Assembly (NCBI RefSeq): GCF_001675285.1 | Contig: NZ_LSGQ01000032.1 | Coordinates: 109,138-173,137, forward strand | Length of the DNA stretch: 64,000 nt | Direction: 5' to 3' | Source: Elizabethkingia miricola | GTDB lineage: Bacteria > Bacteroidota > Bacteroidia > Flavobacteriales > Weeksellaceae | Part shown: positions 63,886-64,000 of the stretch, in pieces | How positions within the stretch are numbered: the first letter of the stretch is position 1 | Layout of the letters: each line of letters starts with the position of its first letter | Translations under genes and position numbers: made by a program | The notes under the pieces: model-generated | Told to the model about the DNA's origin: nothing | What the model saw: the letters and a program-made list of their open reading frames with translations, nothing else | Databases searched by the model: none

Positions 63886-63959
63886 CGATCCGGACGGGAC
63901 TCGAACCCGCGACCTCCGCCGTGACAGGGCGGCATTCTAACCAGCTGAACTACCGGATC
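63886..63959 (-). tRNA. tRNA-Asp (GTC)
   Basis: 74 nt on the minus strand. The acceptor stem GATCCGG pairs with CCGGATC, the D-arm contains AGTTCAGCTGGTTAGAA, and the anticodon loop is CTGTCAC (anticodon GTC). The T-arm is GCGGGTTCGAGTCCCGT. Discriminator G; CCA is not encoded. Confidence 0.95.
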
Positions 63960-63990
63960 AATTTTTTAAGGAAATTGATAAAAACCTCTG

Positions 63991-64000
63991 CGATCCGGAC
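63991..64000 (-). tRNA. second tRNA-Asp, 3' end only (truncated by window edge)
   Basis: The last ten bases repeat the 3' acceptor sequence of the tRNA-Asp at 63886-63959 (discriminator plus GATCCGGAC in complement), 31 bp upstream of it. A tandem tRNA-Asp gene is expected beyond the edge. Confidence 0.65.

Noticed and set aside
1..64000. CRISPR arrays, insertion sequences, integrases and rRNA genes
   Set aside because: I looked for spaced direct repeats, transposase or integrase motifs and rRNA signatures and found none.

Overview
The window is AT-rich DNA from a member of the Bacteroidota, most likely a Weeksellaceae/Flavobacteriia organism of the Elizabethkingia/Chryseobacterium type. The evidence is the Bacteroidota-type (T6SS-iii) type VI secretion locus with TssN/TssR-like genes, fimbrillin-like lipoproteins, TonB/CarboxypepD-reg receptors, and many upstream regions carrying the flavobacterial -7 promoter element TAnnTTTG. 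Genus is an inference; no rRNA is present.

Layout. (1) 1-4.6 kb: the 5' part of a fimbrillin-like lipoprotein gene, a small 'YxPP' peptide gene and a membrane-bound TPR-AraC regulator, then a GNAT acetyltransferase and an alpha/beta hydrolase. (2) 4.8-6.3 kb: a GH16 lipoprotein and a WG-repeat protein on the plus strand. (3) 6.3-19.7 kb: a long minus-strand stress/detoxification region. It holds an exported M17 N-domain protein, an alginate-export-type porin, DoxX, two isochorismatase-like hydrolases around an exported amidohydrolase, YceI, pirin, a Crp/Fnr regulator, a CheY-like protein, a Na+/H+ antiporter, a cupin, an MhqD-like hydrolase, two MhqO-like ring-cleaving dioxygenases and a small GNAT. 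Three transcription units here share an identical 16-bp operator exactly 21 bp upstream of the -7 element. (4) 19.9-21.8 kb: a TetR regulator and FabF. (5) 22-26.1 kb: a second fimbrillin cassette with the same layout as the first (TPR-HTH regulator, terminator, YxPP peptide, lipoprotein). (6) 26.4-27.4 kb: an exported choloylglycine-hydrolase-family amidase.

(7) 27.8-56.2 kb: a complete T6SS-iii locus. The structural operon reads right to left: an atypical receiver/LuxR regulator, two single-span proteins (TssO-type), a PKD protein, TssR, Hcp2, a lytic transglycosylase, TssE, TssF, TssG, TssN, TssK, TssB, TssC and TssH/ClpV. Beyond it lie a divergent Hcp1 (plus) and VgrG (minus). VgrG heads an effector cassette: DUF2235 phospholipase-like effector, DUF2931 lipoprotein (probable immunity), LysM-like protein, DUF4280 PAAR-like tip, an 853-residue candidate effector and three candidate immunity proteins. 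Both hcp genes carry the same 18-bp palindrome-containing motif exactly 44 bp upstream of a perfect -7 box.

(8) 56.8-62.9 kb: an NTF2-like secreted protein, then a unit made of a beta-lactamase-fold serine hydrolase, a TonB-type receptor and a 7TM-AraC regulator. A decayed copy of the AraC 3' end together with its downstream promoter has been duplicated in front of the hydrolase. (9) 62.9-64 kb: a gene-poor stretch with degenerate repeats, then tRNA-Asp(GTC) and the 3' end of a second copy at the window edge.
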